Positions 1-6,374 of a stretch of 9,676 nt of DNA are shown here, piece after piece. Made by a program: the position numbers and the translations under genes. Each line of letters begins with the position of its first letter. Within the stretch, counting starts at the first letter, position 1. The notes under the pieces are model-generated. The model was given only the letters and a program-made list of their open reading frames with translations, was not told the DNA's origin and did no database searches. The stretch is from Actinomycetota bacterium (GTDB lineage: Bacteria > Actinomycetota > Actinomycetes > S36-B12 > UBA5976). The DNA is taken from positions 1 through 9,676 of the forward strand of contig CANBWF010000043.1 of NCBI GenBank assembly GCA_947373075.1, in the 5' to 3' direction.

Positions 1-105
1 ACGAAGACCACACTGGTTGTATTTAGAAAGTTGCGAGTAAGAAACTCGTGGCGGCAATGAAGCGCCTTCGGGCTGGATTACGTCTACGCGTAATGACTTA
101 GTCAC
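1..105 (-). CDS. Possible PD-(D/E)XK (RecB-family) nuclease, N-terminal fragment
   Basis: Open reading frame of 35 codons that leaves the window at its left edge; the rest of the protein is not visible. The visible end reads PPRVSYSQLSKYNQCGLR (residues 18-35), which resembles the opening motif of RecB-family PD-(D/E)XK exonucleases (pattern S-x-S-x-L-x-x-[YF]-x-x-C-[PG]-x-[RK]-[YF]). The GTG at 105 is the first possible start after an in-frame stop some 12 codons upstream; only a weak GAGAG lies four bases before it. No catalytic residue is inside the window, so the family call rests on this short motif alone. Cys32 is the conserved cysteine of the motif; in some relatives (AddB, Cas4) the equivalent cysteine is an iron-sulfur ligand, which cannot be tested here. 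It follows the CDGSH gene by 91 bp on the same strand and may be read from the same transcript. Confidence 0.55.
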   Translation of the reverse strand, partial: MTKSLRVDVIQPEGASLPPRVSYSQLSKYNQCGLR

Positions 106-196
106 GGAACTCTCGGTTTCTACTTTGGTGCTTAAACGCTACACCTTGCACCCGACAAGAGCCAGAAAACTAATAAATTCTTTTAGCAACAAAAAA
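106..196. other. Intergenic gap, possible weak terminator after the CDGSH gene
   Basis: This 91-bp AT-rich gap separates the CDGSH stop codon from the putative nuclease start. On the minus strand a run of six T (196-191) follows the CDGSH stop, and a 5-bp stem with an 8-base loop (GGTTG 206-210 with CAACC 219-223) lies just before it inside the coding end. The stem is short and sits about ten bases from the T run, so it is a poor intrinsic terminator at best. I see no clear promoter or RNA gene here. Confidence 0.25.
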
Positions 197-415
197 TTAA
201 GAACCGGTTGGTGCGTGGCAACCTGAATCTTCAAAACCGGCCGCGCGATGTGCGCCGTCGCAGAATGGCTTGTTTTGAGATTGACCACAGCGACACAAGA
301 AAACAGCCTCTTCGGTACTAATCACAACACCGTCAGCACCAATAACCGTGGCGCCTTTTACCTGTAGTGAACCATTAGCTTTTACAGTTATGGTCGCTTC
401 TTCTGGATTTGTCAT
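197..415 (-). CDS. CDGSH iron-sulfur domain protein (small, MitoNEET-like)
   Basis: A 72-residue cytoplasmic protein with one CDGSH zinc-finger-like motif: Cys41-x-Cys43, Ser46, Pro50, then Cys52-Asp-Gly-Ala-His56. In this family three cysteines and one histidine bind a redox-active [2Fe-2S] cluster. Residues 8-40 form the usual short beta-rich lead-in. There is no signal peptide or membrane segment, unlike animal mitoNEET. The reading frame can be opened to 469, but the ATG at 415 has a good ribosome binding site (GAGAGG at 428-423, seven bases upstream) and gives the normal length of bacterial single-domain members, so 415 is preferred. It lies 70 bp after menD on the same strand and is probably the distal gene of the men transcript. 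Bacterial CDGSH proteins have no settled function; iron-sulfur or electron transfer is plausible. A direct role in menaquinone synthesis is not shown by the sequence. Confidence 0.9.
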   Translation of the reverse strand: MTNPEEATITVKANGSLQVKGATVIGADGVVISTEEAVFLCRCGQSQNKPFCDGAHRAAGFEDSGCHAPTGS

Positions 416-422
416 GATATTT

Positions 423-428
423 CCTCTC
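423..428 (-). promoter_or_regulatory. Ribosome binding site of the CDGSH gene
   Basis: On the minus strand GAGAGG is followed by AAATATC and the ATG at 415. It decides the start: the upstream in-frame ATG at 469 has no comparable site. Confidence 0.75.
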
Positions 429-429
429 G

Positions 430-460
430 GCAACGGTGAAATAAATTTAACGCCCGTTGC
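430..460 (-). other. Intercistronic inverted repeat between menD and the CDGSH gene
   Basis: GCAACGG (430-436) and CCGTTGC (454-460) are perfect complements with a 17-base AT-rich loop. In the minus-strand transcript the hairpin ends directly against the ribosome binding site of the CDGSH gene. A second, smaller repeat (463-467 with 475-479, 5 bp) lies just after the menD stop and is followed by TTAG only. Neither has a proper U tract, so they look more like an RNA processing, stability or translation-modulating structure than a terminator; chance is also possible. Confidence 0.35.
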
Positions 461-485
461 TAAAACCATACGACGGTTTGGCGAC

Positions 486-2138
486 TTACGCAGAAGTTAA
501 AAGTGCTTGCACTATTTCGCGGTTTATGTTCTGGATTAGGGCATTTTCTACCGCCCGCTCTCCCGTAAGACAAATAACGATGTGGACCCCGGGAATCGAT
601 GAAGTGCGCTGCAAGGCACTTTCTAATTCCTTTTGCGTGGTCACACGAGTTGTTGCGAAACCGAAACTCTCAGCAATCTGCCAAAGATCTTTGCCGTGTG
701 GGGTGCCGAACACTTTTTCAAAGTATGGTTCGAATTCTGCTCTACCCTGTTCAAGTTGGCTAAAAATTCCACCCCCATCGTTATCCAACACGACCACAGT
801 CAAATTAGGTTGCTCGGTTTCTTCCCCAACATTCAATCCGCCGATGTCATGCAAGAAGGCCACATCACCGATTAAGAGGTACGTGCGTCCAAGTGTCGCA
901 TCAGCAATCCCCCATGCAGTTGAGATCAAGCCGTCTATGCCATTGGCTCCACGGTTACCGAAAATCTGTAAGCCGGCGCGCCTAGGTGCAAACGCTTCGA
1001 TGTGGCGCACTGGCCAAGATGCCGCGACCATAAGTTGATCTGAGTCCGCTGCATGGTTCCAGACTTGCAGCGCTGCAGACGGACCACTAAGAGTTTGTGC
1101 CTGCAAGTTGCGAGTGACAACTTCACCAATAAGCGAATCTGCCTTTTGCCAAGATGTCAGCCATTCACTATCAACTCGGACTTCGACAACAGGCAGGGCA
1201 TCCAATACTTCGCTTGCACTTTGAACTGGGTCAGGTAAGTCTGGACCATTTCCAGCAAGGTGTACCGCGATGTGTCTCGGAGTTACTTTCAGCAGATTCA
1301 AAACGGGACGAGATAGCCCAACGGTTCCTACCGTCAATACACATTCGGGATTTGGTATTGAATTACTTGCCACAACTAAAACCCCGTGAGCCAATGCGTT
1401 CAATTCTGAATGCACATTCGAAGATGGTTCCGCAATAATCGGCCAGCCCAATTGTTGTGCAAGTTTTCCAACTTCACCAGCTTGCGCAATGTCTACAATG
1501 TCGCCAGCGACAATCACCCCATGTGCTGGGAGTTCAAGGGATTTGCGAAGTGGCTCTTGACCTGCATGTAAATCGACACCGGAATGCTGAGGTGTCCAAG
1601 CAACATTTTCAGCCGATGGAACTAAGGGCATCTCAAACTGGATGTTGACATGAATAGGGCCGCGATGGTTAGTGCGCGCGAGACCTATGAGTTCTACAAA
1701 AGAATCGACAGAAAAAGATTCACAACTTGCATCGTAATTTGCTTTTACAAACGAATTAAAAATGTTTGATTGGGCGATGGTCTGCGGCGCGCTCTTGCCC
1801 CGAGCGCTATCTGGTCGGTCAGCGCTCAAAACTAAAAGTGATATGCCTGATTGGTAAGCCTCAACAACTGCAGGCAAAAGATTTGCAACCGCTGTTCCAG
1901 ATGTCACAACTATCGGGACAAGATTTGAGCTTGCCTTTGCCAGACCAAGTGCTAGAAAACCAGCGTCACGCTCATCAATGCGCACATGAACCTTGATCAA
2001 ACCAGCAACTTCAGCTTGCATAAATGCAATCGCAAGTGGAGCGCTGCGCGAACCAGGCGCGACAACAACATGCTGAACGCCTTGATTTATCAGAGTTGTA
2101 ACGACACTTCGCGCTACAGATGTGGATTTATCTAACAT
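486..2138 (-). CDS. menD: MenD, SEPHCHC synthase (thiamine-diphosphate enzyme)
   Basis: Encodes 550 residues, the normal MenD length. The enzyme (EC 2.2.1.9) decarboxylates 2-oxoglutarate and adds the succinyl semialdehyde unit to isochorismate, the first committed step of the classical menaquinone route in the cytoplasm. The N-terminal domain has the APGSRSAPL substrate-binding loop (27-35) and RIDERDAGFLALGLA with Glu56, the conserved glutamate that activates thiamine diphosphate. A VTSGTAVANLLPAV block follows. The C-terminal cofactor domain has GD (424-425) and NDGGGIF (453-459), the MenD form of the GDG...NN motif that holds Mg2+-ThDP. The ATG at 2138 overlaps the menC stop (ATGTTAG, 7 bases), so it is preferred over an in-frame ATG at 2195 that would overlap menC by 64 bases. 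The site has only weak Shine-Dalgarno sequence, which suggests translational coupling to menC. No menF or menH is adjacent. Confidence 0.97.
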   Translation of the reverse strand: MLDKSTSVARSVVTTLINQGVQHVVVAPGSRSAPLAIAFMQAEVAGLIKVHVRIDERDAGFLALGLAKASSNLVPIVVTSGTAVANLLPAVVEAYQSGISLLVLSADRPDSARGKSAPQTIAQSNIFNSFVKANYDASCESFSVDSFVELIGLARTNHRGPIHVNIQFEMPLVPSAENVAWTPQHSGVDLHAGQEPLRKSLELPAHGVIVAGDIVDIAQAGEVGKLAQQLGWPIIAEPSSNVHSELNALAHGVLVVASNSIPNPECVLTVGTVGLSRPVLNLLKVTPRHIAVHLAGNGPDLPDPVQSASEVLDALPVVEVRVDSEWLTSWQKADSLIGEVVTRNLQAQTLSGPSAALQVWNHAADSDQLMVAASWPVRHIEAFAPRRAGLQIFGNRGANGIDGLISTAWGIADATLGRTYLLIGDVAFLHDIGGLNVGEETEQPNLTVVVLDNDGGGIFSQLEQGRAEFEPYFEKVFGTPHGKDLWQIAESFGFATTRVTTQKELESALQRTSSIPGVHIVICLTGERAVENALIQNINREIVQALLTSA

Positions 2139-3172
2139 GCCAACACCGCATGCTTCACTTCTGGCGAAACTAAGTCTTGGGCACTGGCGTACCATGCATT
2201 AACCATGCGGTCGCGCCAACTTGTTTGCTGATGCTGCGAAGTTAATGCGTGTGCAACAGCTAAACAATCCAAATCTGGATTTGTGCGCTCGACATCCATG
2301 ACTCCATTGTGTGCCAATTTCGTTGTGTGCACTAAATCTAAAGCCAGCAGTGGACCAGTTCCCAACCCGCAAGCACCATAAAGTTCCACGACACTGCCAG
2401 CTAAAAACAATGAACTGGCTAATCCGACCGAAGTGTCCATACTTCCACTTACAACAACTGGAAGCCCGATGCGATCAATCAACCGCAGGGCCTGAACAAC
2501 ACCACCAAGAGGAAGTGATTTAACAATCAAAATATCTGCTGCATCTCGAATGGCTAAGACATCAAACTCAGCTGCTAAACGTAATCCTTCGTCGACCGCA
2601 ATTGGTACATCAGTGTGTGTACGCAATTGCTTTAAATCACTCAAATTTGCACATGGTTGTTCCACATAATCAAGGCCGTTAGCTGAGTCCACCAAAGTGT
2701 TCAATTCTTTTTGGGCACGCTCTAACGACCAACCACCATTTACATCGAGTCTAATTTTTCCGTCGGCGATACCGTTACTAGATAGTGCACTTCTAACTGC
2801 GCGAACTCGAGCAACATCATCAGCTAAGGACTGCCCAGGTTGAGCGACTTTAACTTTCACTGTTGAAATACTGCTGCGTTTGATTGCGCGTTCGACTAAT
2901 TCGTAAGCAGTCATTTCATCAGTAGCCGGAACAATGGCATTTACTGGAACTTGACTGCGCACCAAATTGGGAAATTTTCCGAATGCCATTTCTAATGCTC
3001 CTGCAAGCCAGCGACCTGCGATTACATCATCGTATTCAGGAAATGGCGCGAACTCTCCCCAGCCGCTTGGGCCCTGAAAAACTAATCCTTCGCGATTTTG
3101 GGTTGACCGAAACTCCATCGCAAGCGGCACAGAAAATGCCACCGCATCATTGGCCAAAGACTCAATCGACAT
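2132..3172 (-). CDS. menC: MenC, o-succinylbenzoate synthase (enolase superfamily)
   Basis: Encodes 346 residues. MenC dehydrates SHCHC to o-succinylbenzoate (EC 4.2.1.113). The N-terminal capping part contains the actinobacterial-type GPSGWGEFAPFPEY (34-47). The barrel carries the expected catalytic set: Lys106-x-Lys108, metal ligands Asp143 (in LDVNGGW), Glu171 (VEQP) and Asp194 (VDEG), and Lys218 (IVKSLPLGG), the second acid-base lysine. All are present, so the enzyme should be active. The order and spacing match my memory of the mycobacterial MenC rather than the E. coli one. The gene starts 18 bases after the menB stop and ends 7 bases inside menD, so it is the middle gene of menB-menC-menD. 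Ribosome binding sequence before the ATG is weak (GTAGG, about eleven bases away). OSB synthases and N-acylamino acid racemases share this fold, but the neighbours settle the function. Confidence 0.95.
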   Translation of the reverse strand: MSIESLANDAVAFSVPLAMEFRSTQNREGLVFQGPSGWGEFAPFPEYDDVIAGRWLAGALEMAFGKFPNLVRSQVPVNAIVPATDEMTAYELVERAIKRSSISTVKVKVAQPGQSLADDVARVRAVRSALSSNGIADGKIRLDVNGGWSLERAQKELNTLVDSANGLDYVEQPCANLSDLKQLRTHTDVPIAVDEGLRLAAEFDVLAIRDAADILIVKSLPLGGVVQALRLIDRIGLPVVVSGSMDTSVGLASSLFLAGSVVELYGACGLGTGPLLALDLVHTTKLAHNGVMDVERTNPDLDCLAVAHALTSQHQQTSWRDRMVNAWYASAQDLVSPEVKHAVLAC

Positions 3173-3190
3173 TACAGATGCGCCTACAGA

Positions 3191-4123
3191 TTAAGGACGT
3201 TTTGGAAAGCGGTTGAAGTCTGGTTCACGCTTTTCTTTGAATGCGTTGCGACCTTCTTGTGCTTCTTCGCTCATGTAAAACAAAAGTGTGGCATCGCCAG
3301 CCAGTTGCTGCACACCTGCCAAGCCATCATCAACTGCATTGTGACTTGCCTTCAGCATGCGTAATGCAAGTGGAGACATCGAAAGAATTTCGTTCGCCCA
3401 AGTTACGGTTTCAAGTTCCAAATCTTCGATTGGAACAACTTGGTTTACTAAACCCCAGTCGTAAGCTTGCGCGGCTCCGTACTGACGGCATAAATACCAA
3501 ACTTCACGTGAACGTTTTTGGCCAATGTGCTTAGCTAACAAACCGGATCCGTATCCACCATCGAATGAACCGACCTTCGGGCCAGTCTGACCAAATCGAG
3601 CATTACTTGCTGCAATTGTTAAATCACAAACAACATGTAGAACATGCCCGCCACCAATTGCGAAACCGGCGACCATTGCAATAACTGGCTTTGGAATTCG
3701 TCTAATCGCAATCTGTAAATCAAGGACGTTGAGTCGCCCAACACCGGCTTGTGCTACCGAGTCATCACCGATGTAACCATCATCACCACGAATACTCTGA
3801 TCGCCACCGCTGCAGAACGCTAAATCGCCTTGTCCAGTCAAAATGATTACGCCAACTGTTGGATCATCTCGAACCACTTCGAATGCATGTAGCAATTCAG
3901 TTACCGTCTGTGGGCGGAAAGCATTTCGTTTCTCCGGACGGTTAATTGTGATTTTCGCGATGCCTGCTGCCTCACCTGTTGAGGTTTCTAGTCTGATGTC
4001 GGAGTAATCTCCGATACTTTGCCACTCGCAAGCAGGAATCATCGATGAATGCGCTGGTTCTGTTAAAGCGGGACTGCCAGCAGGGGCAATCGGCTCTAAT
4101 GGGTATTGATTACGTGTATCCAT
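3191..4123 (-). CDS. menB: MenB, 1,4-dihydroxy-2-naphthoyl-CoA synthase (type I active site)
   Basis: Encodes 310 residues of the crotonase superfamily. MenB performs the intramolecular Claisen (Dieckmann) ring closure of OSB-CoA to DHNA-CoA (EC 4.1.3.36). Visible: NRPEKRNAFRP (61-71), CSGGDQSIRG (104-113), the oxyanion stretch IGGGH (156-160), QTGPKVGSFDGGYG (179-192) with Ser186 and Asp188, and Tyr283 in LLFYMSEE. These map with a constant offset of 25 onto E. coli Gln154, Gly156, Ser161, Asp163 and Tyr258. Gly181 marks the bicarbonate-dependent type; the M. tuberculosis enzyme has Asp185 there. The first 27 residues are an extension relative to E. coli. The ATG at 4123 is chosen because AAGG lies six bases before it; an internal ATG at 4042 has none. 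First gene of the minus-strand men run, divergent from menE. Confidence 0.96.
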   Translation of the reverse strand: MDTRNQYPLEPIAPAGSPALTEPAHSSMIPACEWQSIGDYSDIRLETSTGEAAGIAKITINRPEKRNAFRPQTVTELLHAFEVVRDDPTVGVIILTGQGDLAFCSGGDQSIRGDDGYIGDDSVAQAGVGRLNVLDLQIAIRRIPKPVIAMVAGFAIGGGHVLHVVCDLTIAASNARFGQTGPKVGSFDGGYGSGLLAKHIGQKRSREVWYLCRQYGAAQAYDWGLVNQVVPIEDLELETVTWANEILSMSPLALRMLKASHNAVDDGLAGVQQLAGDATLLFYMSEEAQEGRNAFKEKREPDFNRFPKRP

Positions 4124-4170
4124 GGCATACCTTGAAATCTTTAGTTGCTTCTCGCTCTAGGCTAGTCTCA
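4124..4170. promoter_or_regulatory. Divergent men promoter region (menB / menE)
   Basis: These 47 bp separate the two divergently read halves of the men cluster and must hold promoters for both. It contains the odd palindrome CTAGGCTAG (4157-4165, centre G4161), which includes the proposed menE -10 element. For menB, TAAAGAT (4143-4137, minus strand) could serve as a -10, with AAGG (4133-4130) as ribosome binding site, but no matching -35 was found. Overlapping promoters would let one regulator control both directions. Confidence 0.6.
4158..4163 (+). promoter_or_regulatory. -10 element of menE, suggesting a leaderless transcript
   Basis: TAGGCT fits the actinobacterial -10 pattern TANNNT and is followed by seven bases and then the ATG at 4171. 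With usual spacing, transcription would begin at or within a base of the start codon. No Shine-Dalgarno sequence precedes that ATG, which fits leaderless translation. No -35 element at normal spacing (a TTGAAA at 4132-4137 is 20 bases away, too far). Confidence 0.45.
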
Positions 4171-5481
4171 ATGAGCACTTCTGACACATTCGGCAATCAG
4201 GCAAGCACTCAGGTGCTCGCATCTGTGCTGATTTCACCTGGTGCTGGCGGGCTGACGCAAATCGAGCCAGCTCTGCGTCGAGCGCTTGATGGAACCGGGC
4301 CAACAATTGCGCCGATTCCAACTGAGCCAGAAAATATTGCGTCCACTATCAAATCTGTTATTCGAGCAGACGACCCTGACTTCCCTATTGAATCTGGCGA
4401 CATAGCGATTGTCTGTTCAACCTCTGGTTCCACAGGGACTCCACGAGGCACACTACTTTCGCGAACAGCTCTACATGCCTCAGCTACTGCCTTCGGTACC
4501 AGATTCGGCACGGATGCCCGCTGGGTTCTTGCCATGCCAATACATCGGATTGCTGGGCTGATGGTTCTGGTGCGTTCACATTTCAATAGCAGTCCAATCG
4601 TGATTGATCCATCAATTGGTGGAGCGCGACAATTTAGTGCACCAACTTTTTGGGCCACCACACAAAGCGCAGTACGAAGTTCGCGAGCTGATGGTCGTCC
4701 ACTTATGGTGAGTTTGGTGCCAACTCAAATTTCTCGACTCATTGATTCAGGCAAAGTTGGAATCGAGGCACTTCAGGCGTACGACCTAGTGTTAAGTGGC
4801 GCGGCAGCAACTCCACAACCGCTTCTTGAAAAGTTACGACAACTCGGAATCAAAGTTTCAGTGTCTTATGGAATGAGTGAAACTTGTGGTGGCTGTGTTT
4901 TCGATGGCAGACCACTAGACGGCGTGCAGATTTCAATTGCCTCAGAACAAGATGCACAACCAGGTCGCATCAGCATCGCTGGAGCTGTAGTCGCATCTGG
5001 ATACCGATTGCGTCCCGACCTAGACGGTGTTTCATTCATTGATAAACGTTTCATTACTCATGATGTAGGAGCAATTGATCCAGCAGGACTAATCCACATA
5101 CTCGGACGCCTTGATGACATAGTCACAGTTGGTGGAGTCAACGTTGCACTATCGGCTGTTGAAGCAGCCATTCGACATCATCCGAATATTGATGAAGTCG
5201 CCGTAATCGATATCACTGACCCACTTTGGGGTTCATTGCCATTGGCATATGTTGTTTTGCGGGCAAATGAAACACATACGGAGGAATCTAAAAATAAGTT
5301 GCGACATGAAATTCAGGAAGCAGTTGCTCAGCGAATTGGCAGAGCTGCTACTCCCCGCACTGTTTCGTTCGTAGACCAGTTGCCTATGCTCGATAGTGGA
5401 AAGATTGATCGACTTGGTTTAAGGCTCCAAGCGAATCAAGAAATTTCGGATGGTCAGTTAAATCATCCTGGCGAAGTCTAG
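4171..5481 (+). CDS. menE: MenE, o-succinylbenzoate-CoA ligase
   Basis: Encodes 436 residues of the acyl-adenylate-forming (ANL) superfamily. MenE activates o-succinylbenzoate with ATP and CoA to OSB-CoA (EC 6.2.1.26), the substrate of MenB. Motifs: phosphate loop STSGSTGTPRG (83-93), with Arg92 where many relatives have Lys; the MPIHRIAGL block (122-130); YGMSET (233-238), which holds the adenine; HDVG with Asp298, which binds the ribose; hinge GRLDDIVTVGG (312-322); and C-terminal Lys411 in LDSGKIDR, the adenylation lysine. It is shorter than typical fatty acyl-CoA ligases, as usual for actinobacterial MenE. The frame is open back to 4045, but that would overlap menB; ATG 4171 gives the family's usual short N-terminus and sits right after a -10-like element. 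It ends 11 bases before menA, so the two form an operon. Confidence 0.94.
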   Translation: MSTSDTFGNQASTQVLASVLISPGAGGLTQIEPALRRALDGTGPTIAPIPTEPENIASTIKSVIRADDPDFPIESGDIAIVCSTSGSTGTPRGTLLSRTALHASATAFGTRFGTDARWVLAMPIHRIAGLMVLVRSHFNSSPIVIDPSIGGARQFSAPTFWATTQSAVRSSRADGRPLMVSLVPTQISRLIDSGKVGIEALQAYDLVLSGAAATPQPLLEKLRQLGIKVSVSYGMSETCGGCVFDGRPLDGVQISIASEQDAQPGRISIAGAVVASGYRLRPDLDGVSFIDKRFITHDVGAIDPAGLIHILGRLDDIVTVGGVNVALSAVEAAIRHHPNIDEVAVIDITDPLWGSLPLAYVVLRANETHTEESKNKLRHEIQEAVAQRIGRAATPRTVSFVDQLPMLDSGKIDRLGLRLQANQEISDGQLNHPGEV

Positions 5482-5492
5482 GCAGGCAAATA

Positions 5493-6374
5493 ATGGCAAC
5501 AAGAGCGCAATGGATTGCGGGCACCCGTACACGCACACTGCCAGCAGCAATTGCACCTGTGCTGGTTGGAACCGCAATCGCTGACTTTGAAGGCAGTGCT
5601 CGCATTGGCATTGCACTGTGTGCATTGGTGGTCGCTTTAGCTCTGCAAGTCGGTGTTAACTTTGCGAATGACTATAGCGATGGGATTAGAGGCACCGATG
5701 ATGTGCGAGTTGGTCCCGTGCGCCTCGTTGGGCAAAAACTAGCAACCCCAACGCAAGTAAAGCGTGCTGCATTTTTGAGTTTCGCTATTGCTGGAATCGC
5801 TGGCCTAATAATGGCTGCTGTCAGTGGATTTTGGATCCTGTTACCAGTCGGAATCACTGCAATGTTAGCCGCGTGGTTTTATACGGGTGGCTCTAAGCCA
5901 TACGGGTACTTGGGATTAGGCGAAGTTTTTGTTTTCACGTATTTCGGATTAGTCGCAGTAATTGGAACTAGTGCCAGCCAAACAGGAAATATCTCTTCGC
6001 TGTCTATTCTGGGCGGAATTTCATGCGGATTGCTCTCAACTGCAATTTTGCTTGCAAACAACGTTCGGGATATTCCAAGTGACCTTGGTGCTGGCAAAAA
6101 TACATTGGCTGTTCGTTTGGGTGACAAAAAAACCCGAGCACTTTATCAGTTTATGGTTGTCGTAGGAATTGGAATTTCTACTGCGATGTCGCTCATTGAA
6201 AATGGGCCAACGCTTGCTTGGGTAGCAATAAGCGCGGGATTCATTGCTGTTGAACCAATCAAAGTGATTCGAAGTGGTGCAGAAGGCAAAGCGCTGATTC
6301 CAGTTTTAGCTGGAACCGGGAAAACACTTTTTGTATTTTCCTTAATCGTTAGTTTTGCAATCGCAAACTCTTAA
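5493..6374 (+). CDS. menA: MenA, 1,4-dihydroxy-2-naphthoate polyprenyltransferase
   Basis: Encodes 293 residues of the UbiA membrane prenyltransferase superfamily. MenA joins a polyprenyl chain to dihydroxynaphthoate with loss of CO2, giving demethylmenaquinone at the cytoplasmic membrane. Both aspartate-rich Mg2+-diphosphate motifs are present: NFANDYSDGIRGTDD (56-70, with Asp60 and Asp63) and NNVRDIPSDLGAGKNTLAVRLG (189-210, with Asp193 and Asp197). About eight to nine hydrophobic segments fill the rest. The N-terminal WIAGTRTRTLPAAIAPVLVG is typical of MenA rather than UbiA or heme O synthase. The ATG at 5493 has AGG six bases upstream and follows the menE stop by 11 bases. The stop converges with the DUF4229-like gene, sharing TTAA, and no terminator follows it. 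Confidence 0.95.
   Translation: MATRAQWIAGTRTRTLPAAIAPVLVGTAIADFEGSARIGIALCALVVALALQVGVNFANDYSDGIRGTDDVRVGPVRLVGQKLATPTQVKRAAFLSFAIAGIAGLIMAAVSGFWILLPVGITAMLAAWFYTGGSKPYGYLGLGEVFVFTYFGLVAVIGTSASQTGNISSLSILGGISCGLLSTAILLANNVRDIPSDLGAGKNTLAVRLGDKKTRALYQFMVVVGIGISTAMSLIENGPTLAWVAISAGFIAVEPIKVIRSGAEGKALIPVLAGTGKTLFVFSLIVSFAIANS

Noticed and set aside
1..190. Structured RNA (tmRNA, RNase P RNA) or tRNA at the left edge
   Set aside because: I looked for tRNA arms, the tmRNA ends and RNase P conserved segments on both strands and found none; the minus strand reads as protein with a plausible motif.
416..469. Longer CDGSH start at 469
   Set aside because: It would add 18 residues without homology and ignores the GAGAGG site before the ATG at 415; the stretch also contains the inverted repeat.
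457..1038. 193-codon plus-strand open frame antisense to menD
   Set aside because: It lies wholly opposite a well-conserved menD, has no recognisable domain, a biased composition (many Ser/Pro/Lys/Arg) and no ribosome binding site; it is a shadow frame.
2139..2195. Longer menD start at 2195
   Set aside because: It would overlap menC by 64 bases and adds residues before the normal MenD N-terminus; the ATG at 2138 overlaps the menC stop in the usual coupled manner.
4045..4170. N-terminal extension of menE to 4045
   Set aside because: It would overlap the 5' end of menB and cover the divergent promoter; the first 42 residues do not look like MenE.
4156..4170. DtxR/IdeR box at the menE promoter
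   Set aside because: The core is only 7 of 9 and the arms do not match; the sequence is explained better by the -10 element.
4209..4661. 150-codon minus-strand open frame antisense to menE
   Set aside because: It mirrors menE codons, is rich in Arg/Ser/Pro/Ala and shows no family motif; shadow frame.
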